NCBI GenBank assembly: GCA_028687155.1
Contig: JAQUAR010000001.1
Span: forward strand, 1 to 22,783
DNA: 22,783 nucleotides
Direction of reading: 5' to 3'
Source of the DNA: Methylacidiphilaceae bacterium
Lineage (GTDB): Bacteria > Verrucomicrobiota > Verrucomicrobiia > Methylacidiphilales > Methylacidiphilaceae
Shown here piece after piece: positions 7,628-15,716 of the stretch (positions are counted from its first letter, which is position 1; the number at the start of each line of letters is the position of its first letter). Position numbers and translations under genes: made by a program. The notes below the pieces were generated by a model that saw only the letters and a list, made by a program, of their open reading frames with translations, was not told the origin of the DNA and did no database searches.

Positions 7628-9544
7628 CTACTTGTAACTCCTGGCGACCGGCTCCAGGCTCTCGAACCGGAGCGGCTCGACCACCCGCTCAGGAGCCTGC
7701 TCCTCTCCCCGAAAAAACCAGACAGCAACATGGGCGAAGCGGGCATCATCTCGCAAGCATTCCCCTTCCTCTGTCTGGTGCTCTTCCCGGAAATGGCAAC
7801 CGCAGGATTCTTCCCGCGCGAGCGCATCGAGGCAGAGGAGCTCGCCAAGCTCCAAGTAATCGGCGACGCGTGCAGCCCGCTCCAGGGCTTGGTTGCAGCC
7901 CTCGCCCCCACCGACCAACCGCGCATTCTTCCAGAAAGAGTCTCGGAGCTCTCGAATCCTCTCGATCCCCAACTGGAGCCCCTGGGCATTTCGGACCATG
8001 CCACAATGCTCCCATAGCAGTGCGCCCAGCTCTTTATGGTATTCCGCAGGACTCTTCGACCCGTGCAACGCGAGCAGCTTCGCGAGCCGCGCTTCCGAAT
8101 TCCGTGCGCCGTCTCGAAAAGGAGCCGCGTCCGTAGGCAGGCAGCCCGTCTTCTTCCGAGAGAGGTAATCCCCGATCGTGTAAGGCAGGATGAAGTATCC
8201 GTCCGCGAGGCCCTGCATCAGGGCACTCGCGCCCAGTCGGTTCGCTCCATGATCCGAAAAGTTGGCCTCGCCCAGCACGAAGAGTCCCGGGATCGTCGAC
8301 ATGAGGTGATAATCGACCCATAGTCCGCCCATGACGTAATGGATCGCGGGATAGATTCGCATCGGCTGCTCGATCGGATCTTCTCCGGTGACTTGGCGAT
8401 ACATGTCGATCAGATTCCCGTATCGCTCCCGGATCGCCGCGACGCCCAGCCGGCTCAGAGCATCGCCTAGGTCGAGGTAGACGCCCAGGCCATGAGGACC
8501 GACGCCACGTCCCTCGTCGCAGATCCGTTTGAGCGCCCGGCTGGCAATGTCTCGAGGGACGAGGTTCCCATAGCTCGGGTAGAGGCGCTCGAGGAAATAG
8601 TCCCGTTCGGCTTCCGGGATCAGGCGTGGAGGACGGCGATCAGTCGCACTGCTCGGGATCCAGACGCGCCCGTCGTTTCGCAGCGACTCCGACATCAGGG
8701 TGAGCTTCGACTGGGAGCGGCCCGACGGCGGAATGCAGGTCGGATGAATCTGGGTAAAGCAAGGGTTGGCTAAACCCGCTCCTTTCTGATAAGCTCGCCA
8801 AATCGCCGTCGCGTTGGAAAGCTGTCCGTTTGTCGAAAGTGCGAAGACGTTGCCGTAGCCCCCGGTCGCCAGGACGACCGCGTCGGCCGCACAAGCGGAA
8901 ATCCGGCCGCTGACTAGGTCCCGCACGATCACTCCTTGGGCGCGGCCGTCGCCAACGACCAGATCAAGGATTTCGGTGCGCGGATGCATCTCCACCTGTC
9001 CCGACCCAATTTGCCGATTCAGGGCGCCATAGGCGCCGAGCAGGAGCTGCTGGCCCGTCGCGCCGCGCGCGTAAAACGTGCGGGAGACCTGCACCCCGCC
9101 GAAGGAGCGGTTGGCGAGAAGCCCGCCATACTCCCGGGCGAAAGGCACCCCTTGCGCCACGCACTGATCGATGATCCGCGCGCTGAGTTCCGCCAGCCGA
9201 TAGACATTCGCCTCGCGGGATCGGAAGTCTCCTCCCTTGATCGTGTCCTGAAAGAGGCGATAGACCGAATCGCCATCGTTCCGGTAGTTTTTCGCCGCGT
9301 TGATCCCGCCTTGGGCGGCGACGCTATGCGCTCGCCGCGGGCTGTCTTGAATACAGAAGCAGTCGACCGCATACCCCAGTTCCCCCAGGGAAGCAGCCGC
9401 CGAAGACCCGGCCAGTCCTGTTCCCACCACGATCACGCGCATCCGCCGCTTGTTGGCCGGAGCTACCAAACCGAGTCGGTCGCGACAGGTCTGCCACTTC
9501 CGGTCGAGCGGTCCTTCCGGAATTCTCGCATCGGGCACGTTCAT
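7628..9544 (-). CDS. sdhA: Succinate dehydrogenase/fumarate reductase flavoprotein subunit
   Basis: Catalytic subunit that oxidises succinate to fumarate in the TCA cycle. It has 638 residues, of the soluble type attached through SdhB. The Rossmann FAD motif is [19 protein letters not shown] near residues 38-56; [14 protein letters not shown] holds the histidine expected to bind FAD covalently. [11 protein letters not shown] and the Arg/His-containing [20 protein letters not shown] near the C-terminal third belong to the active site and FAD site. The wording resembles type-B (Bacteroidetes/Bacillus-like) enzymes more than E. coli SdhA. ATG 9544 is preceded by AAAAGGGCAAGGG. It lies 37 bases after sdhC and abuts sdhB. 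Confidence 0.96.
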   Translation of the reverse strand: MNVPDARIPEGPLDRKWQTCRDRLGLVAPANKRRMRVIVVGTGLAGSSAAASLGELGYAVDCFCIQDSPRRAHSVAAQGGINAAKNYRNDGDSVYRLFQDTIKGGDFRSREANVYRLAELSARIIDQCVAQGVPFAREYGGLLANRSFGGVQVSRTFYARGATGQQLLLGAYGALNRQIGSGQVEMHPRTEILDLVVGDGRAQGVIVRDLVSGRISACAADAVVLATGGYGNVFALSTNGQLSNATAIWRAYQKGAGLANPCFTQIHPTCIPPSGRSQSKLTLMSESLRNDGRVWIPSSATDRRPPRLIPEAERDYFLERLYPSYGNLVPRDIASRALKRICDEGRGVGPHGLGVYLDLGDALSRLGVAAIRERYGNLIDMYRQVTGEDPIEQPMRIYPAIHYVMGGLWVDYHLMSTIPGLFVLGEANFSDHGANRLGASALMQGLADGYFILPYTIGDYLSRKKTGCLPTDAAPFRDGARNSEARLAKLLALHGSKSPAEYHKELGALLWEHCGMVRNAQGLQLGIERIRELRDSFWKNARLVGGGEGCNQALERAARVADYLELGELLCLDALAREESCGCHFREEHQTEEGECLRDDARFAHVAVWFFRGEEQAPERVVEPLRFESLEPVARSYK

Positions 9545-9581
9545 CGCCCTTGCCCTTTTCGTCCCCTTTTTTCCCCGCCGG

Positions 9582-10271
9582 TCACCGGACCCATCCTAGT
9601 ACGATCGCCACGGGAATGGCGGAAAAGCCGAGGAAAAAGACCCAGCCTAGCGCGTGAGCGAGCCACCGCTCCCAGGGGAAGCTCCGCCGGTTGACCAGCC
9701 CAAGGGTGCTAAAGACCCCGTCGATCCCATGCCGGATGTGAAAGAAGAGGCATCCCATGCCCAGAAGATATGCCGCCGCGACCCAAGGGTTCCTGAGCCC
9801 TTCGACCATCATGCGGTGCACGTCGGGCACCGAACGCGATGTTTCCTTAAGATGGGCGGTAAAGCCACCGAAAGCGGAAAAGGGAGGGAGGTGCCAGGTG
9901 AAATGGTAGAGGTGAAAGAGCACGAACAGACCGAGCCCGATCCCTGTCAGCAGCATCGAACGCGACTCCCAACTCGCCCCGTTGGGCTTGAGTTGATCGT
10001 AAGGCACGGGCCGAGCCAGTCGGCGAATCTGGGCAAGCCGCACGGCGCAGGAGACATGGACGACGAAGGAGACGAGGAGCAGGAGACGGACGGTCCAGAG
10101 AAGGAGCGGAACCGATTTGAGCAGGTAGGCGTACTGGTTGATGTACGCCGGAGGGAGAAAGACCTGCCAGTTTCCCAGCATATGCAGGCTGATGTAGCCA
10201 ACCAGGAAGAGGCCCGTGACACCCATGAGGATCTTCAGGCCGACCGTCGACAGGCTCGTCCGTTCCGTCAC
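9582..10271 (-). CDS. sdhC: Succinate dehydrogenase cytochrome b subunit (type B, single membrane anchor)
   Basis: Membrane anchor of the SdhCAB complex, carrying heme b and the quinone site. I start it at GTG 10271 (AGGA about eight bases upstream), giving 229 residues; the open frame extends to 10565 but would overlap the HAD gene. About five hydrophobic helices are visible, each with a histidine in a place typical of diheme type-B anchors: [31 protein letters not shown] and [12 protein letters not shown]. The presence of one large anchor and no SdhD agrees with this class (b558 family). Such enzymes usually use two hemes and reduce menaquinone, or act as fumarate reductases; which applies here cannot be read from the sequence. 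Confidence 0.9.
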   Translation of the reverse strand: MTERTSLSTVGLKILMGVTGLFLVGYISLHMLGNWQVFLPPAYINQYAYLLKSVPLLLWTVRLLLLVSFVVHVSCAVRLAQIRRLARPVPYDQLKPNGASWESRSMLLTGIGLGLFVLFHLYHFTWHLPPFSAFGGFTAHLKETSRSVPDVHRMMVEGLRNPWVAAAYLLGMGCLFFHIRHGIDGVFSTLGLVNRRSFPWERWLAHALGWVFFLGFSAIPVAIVLGWVR

Positions 10272-10347
10272 CGGGGGTTTCCTATCGCACAGCGGGCGCA
10301 AAAAGGCAAAGGAGATCGCACACGGTGCGGCGGCCGGAGGACGGCGG

Positions 10348-11055
10348 CTAGCCGTGCGTAGCTTTCGCCAACAGGAGCGGCAGCCTTTGCAGGTCGCCCT
10401 CCGGCCGCCGGACCAGCCAGCTCGCATACCCGCAAGCCCGAGGTGCCGTTCCGTCTTTTTCCGGATCGTCGCCGACGAGAAGAAGTGCCGCAGTTGGGCA
10501 TCCGAGTCTGTCGGAAACCAGGTGGTAGAGGCGCGGGTCGGGCTTGGCCGCACCCAGCTCGGCACTCAAGAAGATGGCTGAGAAAAACTCAATCAGGCCC
10601 AGATCGGCCAGGACCCGCCGCGCCCGTCGATCCCAATTGGAAAGGATCCCTAGGCGCAGCCGCAAGCCCCGCAAATCCGCCAGCACGCTCCTGGTTTCCG
10701 GATAGAGCCGCCAAGCGGCGCCGCGACCGTAGTGCGCGTAAAGTTCTTCGACAATCTCATGTTGCCTCTCCCGTCCGGGTCCGGAATCGAGCGCAGGAGC
10801 GAGGCTCTCCCGAATGATTTCTCCCCAAAACAGACGGTCCTCCCCATCCGATGGGACCGTGGCCTGCGGACGATAGCGGTAGCGCAAGAGCGCTTGCCGG
10901 AACTGGCTCGCAACGATCTTTGGATCGACCTGGATCCCATGCCGGGCGGCGGAGGCCGCGTAGGTCGCTCCCACGGGAGCTGCTGGCTCAAGAAGGGTCC
11001 CGACCAGATCAAAAAGAACCAGTCGAGGGGGAGTGAGGAGATTCAAGCAGCTCAT
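10348..11055 (-). CDS. HAD-superfamily hydrolase (REG-2/HDHD3-like)
   Basis: Predicted 235-residue cytoplasmic HAD hydrolase, probably a small-molecule phosphatase. Motif I is FDLVGTLL: the nucleophile Asp16 is present, but the second Asp of the usual DxD is Val, as happens in REG-2-like and haloacid-dehalogenase-like members. Motif II is LSNWD, motif III includes KPDPRLY and motif IV is VGDDPEKDG, so the rest of the active site is intact. A helical cap follows motif I, as in subfamily IA. The ATG at 11055 gives a 47-base overlap with folC; a TTG at 11047 is an alternative. The neighbours are folC upstream and sdhC 76 bases downstream. Substrate unknown. Confidence 0.82.
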   Translation of the reverse strand: MSCLNLLTPPRLVLFDLVGTLLEPAAPVGATYAASAARHGIQVDPKIVASQFRQALLRYRYRPQATVPSDGEDRLFWGEIIRESLAPALDSGPGRERQHEIVEELYAHYGRGAAWRLYPETRSVLADLRGLRLRLGILSNWDRRARRVLADLGLIEFFSAIFLSAELGAAKPDPRLYHLVSDRLGCPTAALLLVGDDPEKDGTAPRACGYASWLVRRPEGDLQRLPLLLAKATHG

Positions 11056-12388
11056 TCGATTCGAACTCGGGAAGAAGATCCCAACATCCCGCCAGCACCT
11101 CGCCGACCAGGAAAAGAGAACCGGTCACCAGAATCGGGCCCGGGTCCTTCGCCAGCGCCCGCCTCGCCTCTCCCCACGAATCGAAAACTTGGCAGGGAAA
11201 ATGGGGAAAGCAGCCGGTCAGACGAGTGGGTGCCAGCCCTCGTTCCGTGGACAGTCTGACCAAGCTGACTTGGCTCGCCTGCCGGGAGAGAATGTCCGCC
11301 ACGGTCACGAAATCTTTGTCCGTCAAGACGGAAAAGACCAGGTGATAGGGCTGCTTCCCAAATCTTGCCGCCCAGGTCTGGACCAGTGCCTCGGCTGCCT
11401 GGGGGTTATGAGCACCGTCCAGGATCCAGAGAGGATCATTCTGTAAGACCTGGAAGCGCCCCGGCCAGCGAACGGTCCGGAAACCGGAGCGAATCGCCTT
11501 TTGGGGAAGCGGTTTTCCTGAAAACAGGGGTAATCGAAGCAGCGCGTAGGCAGAGGCCGCATTGCGCACCTGATGGCTGCCCAAGAGACCCAAGACGAGC
11601 CGCTGGCCATCGATCCGCGCCTTTTGGCAAAGCCCTCCCTCCTCGCAGGACTCCATCTCCGTCTCCCCGATCTCCCGTAATGGGCTTCCAACCCGGCGAG
11701 CGATCTCCCGGATCGCTTCCCGAGCTTCCTCTTGGACCACCCCGATGACCGCCGATACACCCGGCTTGAGGATCCCCGCCTTTTCCCGAGCAATCTCGAC
11801 CAGGGTAAAGCCGAGGTGACAGGTATGCTCCAGTCCGATCGTGGTGATGACGCAGGCTTCCGGGCGCACGATGTTGGTCGCATCGAGCCTGCCGCCCAAG
11901 CCCGTCTCCCAAACCACCCAATCGACTTCCCCCTCACGAAAGGCGAGCAGGGCCGCCGCCGTCAGGACCTCGAAAAACGTGGGAGCGAATCCCGGCTGCT
12001 TTTCCTCCAGGTGGCGGATTGCCGCTTGAAGCATCTGAATCCAGCGAGTAAATTGAGGTTTTGAGGCGATGACCCCGTCGATTTGAATTCTCTCACGGAT
12101 CGTGCAAAGATGGGGCGAGGTATAGAGACCGACGCGGTAGCCCCCCGCGCGAAGCGCGGAAGCCAAGAAGGAAGCAGTCGATCCTTTGCCGTTGGTGCCC
12201 GCGATGTGAAGAAAATGCAAGCCGTTTTGCGGCGATCCTACTTCTCGGGCCAGAAGCTCCATGTTCTCGAGCCCGAGCTTCATGCCCCACCGGCGGCACC
12301 GGCCGAGAAAGGCGAGCGCCTCCCGGTACTCCTCCTCCTCTGACGAGCCTTGCGGACGAACAGCGCAGGGTGAGGCCGCAAAATTCAT
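11009..12388 (-). CDS. folC: Bifunctional folylpolyglutamate/dihydrofolate synthase
   Basis: Mur-ligase-family enzyme that adds glutamate to dihydropteroate and to folates using ATP. It has 459 residues. The ATP-binding loop FLHIAGTNGKGST is at 59-71. SPHLCTIRERIQIDG follows, the conserved substrate-region motif. GGRLDATNIV and ITTIGLEHTCHLGFTLVEIAREKAGI are diagnostic, and WILDGAHNPQAAEAL marks the C-terminal domain. The ATG at 12388 has no obvious Shine-Dalgarno. The first 20 residues are not conserved-looking, so a slightly later start is possible. It is the first gene of the leftward block folC-HAD-sdhCAB-transporter and is divergent from the CNNM gene, with 102 bases between them. Confidence 0.94.
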   Translation of the reverse strand: MNFAASPCAVRPQGSSEEEEYREALAFLGRCRRWGMKLGLENMELLAREVGSPQNGLHFLHIAGTNGKGSTASFLASALRAGGYRVGLYTSPHLCTIRERIQIDGVIASKPQFTRWIQMLQAAIRHLEEKQPGFAPTFFEVLTAAALLAFREGEVDWVVWETGLGGRLDATNIVRPEACVITTIGLEHTCHLGFTLVEIAREKAGILKPGVSAVIGVVQEEAREAIREIARRVGSPLREIGETEMESCEEGGLCQKARIDGQRLVLGLLGSHQVRNAASAYALLRLPLFSGKPLPQKAIRSGFRTVRWPGRFQVLQNDPLWILDGAHNPQAAEALVQTWAARFGKQPYHLVFSVLTDKDFVTVADILSRQASQVSLVRLSTERGLAPTRLTGCFPHFPCQVFDSWGEARRALAKDPGPILVTGSLFLVGEVLAGCWDLLPEFESNELLESPHSPSTGSF

Positions 12389-12412
12389 GACAAAGCCAAG
12401 CGCCTAGCCGCC

Positions 12413-12440
12413 ATTTAACGGAAAATAGTCTTTAACCCAA
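12413..12440 (-). promoter_or_regulatory. folC: Candidate sigma-70-like promoter for folC
   Basis: Reading the minus strand, TTGGGT (12440-12435) is followed after 16 bases by TTAAAT (12418-12413), about 25 bases before the folC ATG. Spacing is acceptable and the region is AT-richer than its surroundings. The match to consensus is only partial. Confidence 0.3.
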
Positions 12441-12490
12441 GGGAATTCGGGCGCACCGCAAACTTCCGCAACAGGAAAGATAGAGAAAGA

Positions 12491-13837
12491 ATGGATACAG
12501 GGGGGGATTCGGGGTGGAGAGCCCTTCTGCTGCCGCTGTTGGTAGCGGCCAACGCGTTTTTCGTCGCCATCGAATTTGCGATCGTCAAGGTTCGAGTCAC
12601 CCAGCTCAAGCTCTTGTTGAAGAGCTCCGACTGGAGGCTGCCGTTCGCCTTGCGCATGGTTCGGCAGCCGGATCGTTTTCTTCCCGCGATCCAGATCGGT
12701 GTCTCTCTGGCCAGCATCGGGCTGGGATGGGCCGGCCAGCCGATCATGGCCGAGTGGCTCACTCCTCTCCTTCTCTCCAGCGGCCTGCCGCAAGGGTCTT
12801 ACCTCAACTCGCTGAGCTCCGTGCTGGGTTTTAGCCTGATCACCTTCGTCTCCATTGCGCTGGGTGAGCTTGCCCCGAAGTTTCTCGCCCTGCAGCACTC
12901 CCAAAAGATCGTCCTTCTGCTCAGCCCTCCCCTAGTTGCTTTCTACTACCTCTTCTATCCGTTCGTCTGGATCTTACACCAGACGGCCGATTGTCTCCTC
13001 CGACTCCTCGGCTTCGCCCTCCCCAAGCCGGAAAGCTCCGGCCCTTCCCTCAGCCCCGAGGAACTCCAGCAGATCCTCATTCATTCCCCGCATCCTCATC
13101 CTTTCGATGAGCTGATCAACAAGATCATGGTCAAAGCGCTCCGGCTGCGCCGGACCCGGGCCGAGCAGGTCATGGTGCCGCGGGAGCGGGCGGTGGTGCT
13201 CTGGCGGGATGCTCCGATCGAGGAGACGATCCGCGTTGCGCAGAGTTCCGGCTACAGCCGATTCCCCGTCTGCGGGGAGAACGCCGAACAGGTCGTCGGG
13301 ATCATTCTTCTGCAAGAGCTTCTTTGGCAGTATATCGCGTTGGGGAAACAGACGACTCTGGCTTCCCTTCTCCGTCCCGCTCTTCTCTTCTCGCCGAACA
13401 TTCTCCTGCCCGCGATGCTCGAGGAGTTCCGCAAGGCGCGGACCCATATGGCCATCGTGGCGGATCCGGACAACCAGATGATCGGTCTGGTGACCTTCGA
13501 AGACGTTCTCGAAGAGCTCGTGGGCGACATTCGGGACGAGTTCGACATCGAAAAGAGCCCGATCTACGAATTGACCCAGGATTCGGCCACCGTGGACGGG
13601 GATCTGCCCTTGCGGGATCTTGCGATCGAAACCAATTGGCCGCTGCCCACCGAAACGACGCAGACCGTATCCCAATGGTGCCTCGCGCAATGGGGTCGGC
13701 AACCGAGACGATTCGAAACCATCCATGTCGACGGGTTTCGTCTGATCGCCGAAGACGTGATCCCCCAGAAATTCCGGCGCGTGCGGATCGAACGCCTCAA
13801 GGAAGAGTTTTCGGAAACAGCCGGCGAAATGGAATGA
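12491..13837 (+). CDS. CNNM/CorC-family membrane protein with CBS domains
   Basis: Hemolysin-like (HlyC/CorC, YfjD/CNNM) inner-membrane protein of 448 residues. The family is linked to magnesium or cobalt efflux and homeostasis. The N-terminal DUF21 transmembrane domain covers about residues 8-180, with the conserved NAFFVAIEFAIVKVR near the start, IQIGVSLASIGLGW and ALGELAPKFLAL. A CBS pair follows (about 220-345; GYSRFPVCGEN and THMAIVADPDNQMIGLVTFEDVLEELVGDI). A C-terminal CorC_HlyC transporter-associated domain is at about 360-440. AGGAAAG lies 11 bases before ATG 12491. The stop overlaps the next gene's ATG (ATGA at 13834), so the two are coupled. Transported ion cannot be stated from sequence. 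Confidence 0.9.
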   Translation: MDTGGDSGWRALLLPLLVAANAFFVAIEFAIVKVRVTQLKLLLKSSDWRLPFALRMVRQPDRFLPAIQIGVSLASIGLGWAGQPIMAEWLTPLLLSSGLPQGSYLNSLSSVLGFSLITFVSIALGELAPKFLALQHSQKIVLLLSPPLVAFYYLFYPFVWILHQTADCLLRLLGFALPKPESSGPSLSPEELQQILIHSPHPHPFDELINKIMVKALRLRRTRAEQVMVPRERAVVLWRDAPIEETIRVAQSSGYSRFPVCGENAEQVVGIILLQELLWQYIALGKQTTLASLLRPALLFSPNILLPAMLEEFRKARTHMAIVADPDNQMIGLVTFEDVLEELVGDIRDEFDIEKSPIYELTQDSATVDGDLPLRDLAIETNWPLPTETTQTVSQWCLAQWGRQPRRFETIHVDGFRLIAEDVIPQKFRRVRIERLKEEFSETAGEME

Positions 13838-14550
13838 GATCGGACCTCGAAGCGGGAGAGAATCGCCCCGAGGAACGACGGTCGCAGAGCCTGGCTTCCT
13901 GGCTCGCCTCCCGGCGTCGTTCTCTACGCAGAAACCTCTCTCCCGTGGTCGGGGCTTTTCTGGTCCAACGCTTGACGGAAACGCTTCGTCTGACCATCGA
14001 AGACCCCCAAGGGATCGTGAGCCACCCTCCCCAAGAGCCTCTGATCTTTGCGTTCTGGCATAACCGGCTCCTGGTCATGCCGGCACTCTACTCGCGCCAC
14101 TTTCCCGGACGCAGGCTCGTGGCGCTCGTCAGCGCGAGCAACGATGGGGAGCTTCTGTCCCGGCTGCTCTCCCAGTTCGGATTCGAAACGGCTCGAGGCT
14201 CTTCTTCGCGGCAAGGGAGTCTCGGTTTTCGCACCGTCCTCCGCTTGGGACGGGAGGGACGCGATATCGCCGTGACTCCCGACGGACCGCGCGGACCTCG
14301 ATACCGGTTGCAGGACGGCATCTTGCAAGTCGCCCAACTGCTGGGACGCTCCATTCTTCCCATCACCTGCTCCTTCTCCCGAAAGTGGGAAATGCGAAGC
14401 TGGGACCGGTTTCAGATTCCGCATCCCTTCTCCGCGTGCCACATTCAGCTAGGGGCCCTCATCGCTCCGCCAAAAGACGGTTCTCTGACGGAGCTCGCGG
14501 CCTGTCGTCTTGCACTGGAAAAGGCGCTCAGCCGCGACGCGACTGACTGA
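13834..14550 (+). CDS. DUF374 lysophospholipid/lipid A-type acyltransferase
   Basis: Predicted 238-residue membrane-associated acyltransferase. FAFWHNRLLVMPALYSRHFP contains the early conserved histidine of DUF374 proteins, and VTPDGPRGPRYRLQDGILQ is the family's hallmark TPDGPRGP segment, followed by AQLLGRSILPI. DUF374 proteins are related to the LpxL/lysophospholipid acyltransferase fold and are thought to acylate outer-membrane lipids in Gram-negative bacteria. The start ATG 13834 overlaps the CNNM stop; the open frame goes back to 13324 only as a shadow inside that gene. Co-translation with an ion transporter suggests an envelope role, but the substrate is not known. Confidence 0.87.
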   Translation: MRSDLEAGENRPEERRSQSLASWLASRRRSLRRNLSPVVGAFLVQRLTETLRLTIEDPQGIVSHPPQEPLIFAFWHNRLLVMPALYSRHFPGRRLVALVSASNDGELLSRLLSQFGFETARGSSSRQGSLGFRTVLRLGREGRDIAVTPDGPRGPRYRLQDGILQVAQLLGRSILPITCSFSRKWEMRSWDRFQIPHPFSACHIQLGALIAPPKDGSLTELAACRLALEKALSRDATD

Positions 14551-14582
14551 AGCGGAGTCCCCAAAAAACAGGTCCTTCCCCG

Positions 14583-14650
14583 AAAGCCCTCCCGTTGCAC
14601 GGAAGTCGGGAGTCTCCTAAGATAGGAATTAGGGCTTTTGAACGAAGCCC
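14583..14650 (+). promoter_or_regulatory. Structured leader with alternative hairpins before the aldo/keto reductase gene
   Basis: In the 122-base gap, AAAGCCCT (14583-14590) is complementary to AGGGCTTT (14631-14638). Between them CTCCCG (14589-14594) can pair with CGGGAG (14607-14612). The right arm GGGCTT (14632-14637) can instead pair with AAGCCC (14645-14650), forming a hairpin five bases before AAGGAGG, the ribosome-binding site at 14655-14661. The two pairings of the middle arm exclude each other, the layout of an attenuator or translation switch. It may be chance; no known riboswitch class is recognised. Confidence 0.3.
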
Positions 14651-14672
14651 AGCCAAGGAGGAATCAAGCCGC

Positions 14673-15653
14673 ATGGAATACACGTCGCTGCCAGGATTAG
14701 ACAAGCGGGTTTCGCGTATCGGTCTGGGTACATGGGTCATCGGGGGCTGGATGGGGGGGGGGGCCGAGGAGAAGGAGGCGATCGCCGCGATCGAGGCGGC
14801 AGCCGACGCCGGGATCTCCTTTCTCGACACTGCACCGGTCTATGGATTCGGGCGCTCGGAGGAGATCGTCGGGAAGGCGCTTCGGCGCATCGGCCGCGAT
14901 CGGGTCGTTCTCGCCACCAAGGCCGGACTGGAATGGAACGATCGGGAAGAGATCCGTCGGAATTCCAGTCCCGAACGGCTCCGCAAAGAGATCGATGGGA
15001 GCCTGCGCCGGCTGGGAGTCGATTCGATCGACCTGTATCAGGTTCACTGGCCCGATGCCCGCGTGCCGATTGAGGCGACGGCGGAGGCTCTGCTTTCTTT
15101 TCAAGCCGAAGGAAAGATCCGGGCCCTCGGGGTGAGCAACTACTCTCCAAGCCAGATGGAAGCCTGGCGAAAGGTCGCTCCTCTCCACACCGACCAGCCT
15201 CCCTACAACCTCTTCGAACGCGGGATCGAAAGGGATCTGCTGCCCTATTGCCGAGCGAACGGCATCGGAGTCGTAGCCTACGGCGTGCTCTGCCGCGGCC
15301 TGCTGACCGGTAAATATTCCGCAACCCACTCCTTTGCCGAGGGAGACCTTCGACGCATCGACCCGAAGTTCCAAGGCGACGCATTTCGGCGTTATCTTGC
15401 CGCTGTCGACGACTTTCGCCCCTTGGCCCAGGCTCATGGATGCACGCTGGCACAATTTGCAGCCCGTTGGGCTCTGCAGCAGCCGGGAATTTCGGTCGTG
15501 CTCTGGGGAGCGAGAAGACCGACGCAGATCCTGGAGGGCGCCCAGATACCACCTTCTCCCCTCTCGGATCGTGATCTGGGCGAGATCGACCGGATTCTCA
15601 AGCAGCGGATTCCGGAACCGACCGGGCCGGAGTTTATGGCTCCTCCGCTTTGA
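14673..15653 (+). CDS. Aldo/keto reductase
   Basis: NAD(P)H-dependent oxidoreductase of 326 residues with a TIM-barrel fold, close to the YajO/YdbC/general-stress AKR groups. The catalytic tetrad is visible: Asp52 and Tyr57 in LDTAPVYGFG, Lys83 in ATKAGLEW and His125 in YQVHWPD. GVSNYSPSQM and the C-terminal cofactor region SVVLWGARRPTQILEG also fit. ATG 14673 follows AAGGAGG with 11 bases between; the open frame reaches 14595 without a site. Codons for residues 27-31 (MGGGA) sit on an 11-G homopolymer at 14753-14763, where family members usually read WMWGG; slippage would shift the frame near the N-terminus. Substrate unknown. It stands alone between two operons. Confidence 0.9.
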   Translation: MEYTSLPGLDKRVSRIGLGTWVIGGWMGGGAEEKEAIAAIEAAADAGISFLDTAPVYGFGRSEEIVGKALRRIGRDRVVLATKAGLEWNDREEIRRNSSPERLRKEIDGSLRRLGVDSIDLYQVHWPDARVPIEATAEALLSFQAEGKIRALGVSNYSPSQMEAWRKVAPLHTDQPPYNLFERGIERDLLPYCRANGIGVVAYGVLCRGLLTGKYSATHSFAEGDLRRIDPKFQGDAFRRYLAAVDDFRPLAQAHGCTLAQFAARWALQQPGISVVLWGARRPTQILEGAQIPPSPLSDRDLGEIDRILKQRIPEPTGPEFMAPPL

Positions 15654-15698
15654 CCGGCAGCCAAGCTGAGGCATCTCCCCCTTAGTCGGCATGGTTTC

Positions 15699-15707
15699 TG
15701 CTATGAT
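15699..15707 (+). promoter_or_regulatory. Candidate extended -10 promoter for the ATP-grasp gene
   Basis: TGCTATGAT reads as an extended -10 element (TG-n-TATGAT, hexamer 15702-15707). No good -35 is evident, which extended -10 promoters can lack. A start site about seven bases after the hexamer would fall at 15713-15716, immediately before the ATG at 15717, so the transcript could be almost leaderless. Confidence 0.4.
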
Positions 15708-15716
15708 GGGGATAGC

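Noticed and set aside
10272..10347. Promoter before sdhC (TTGCCT with GATAGG, 17-base spacer)
   Set aside because: Weak -10 and the gene is well placed for read-through from folC-HAD.
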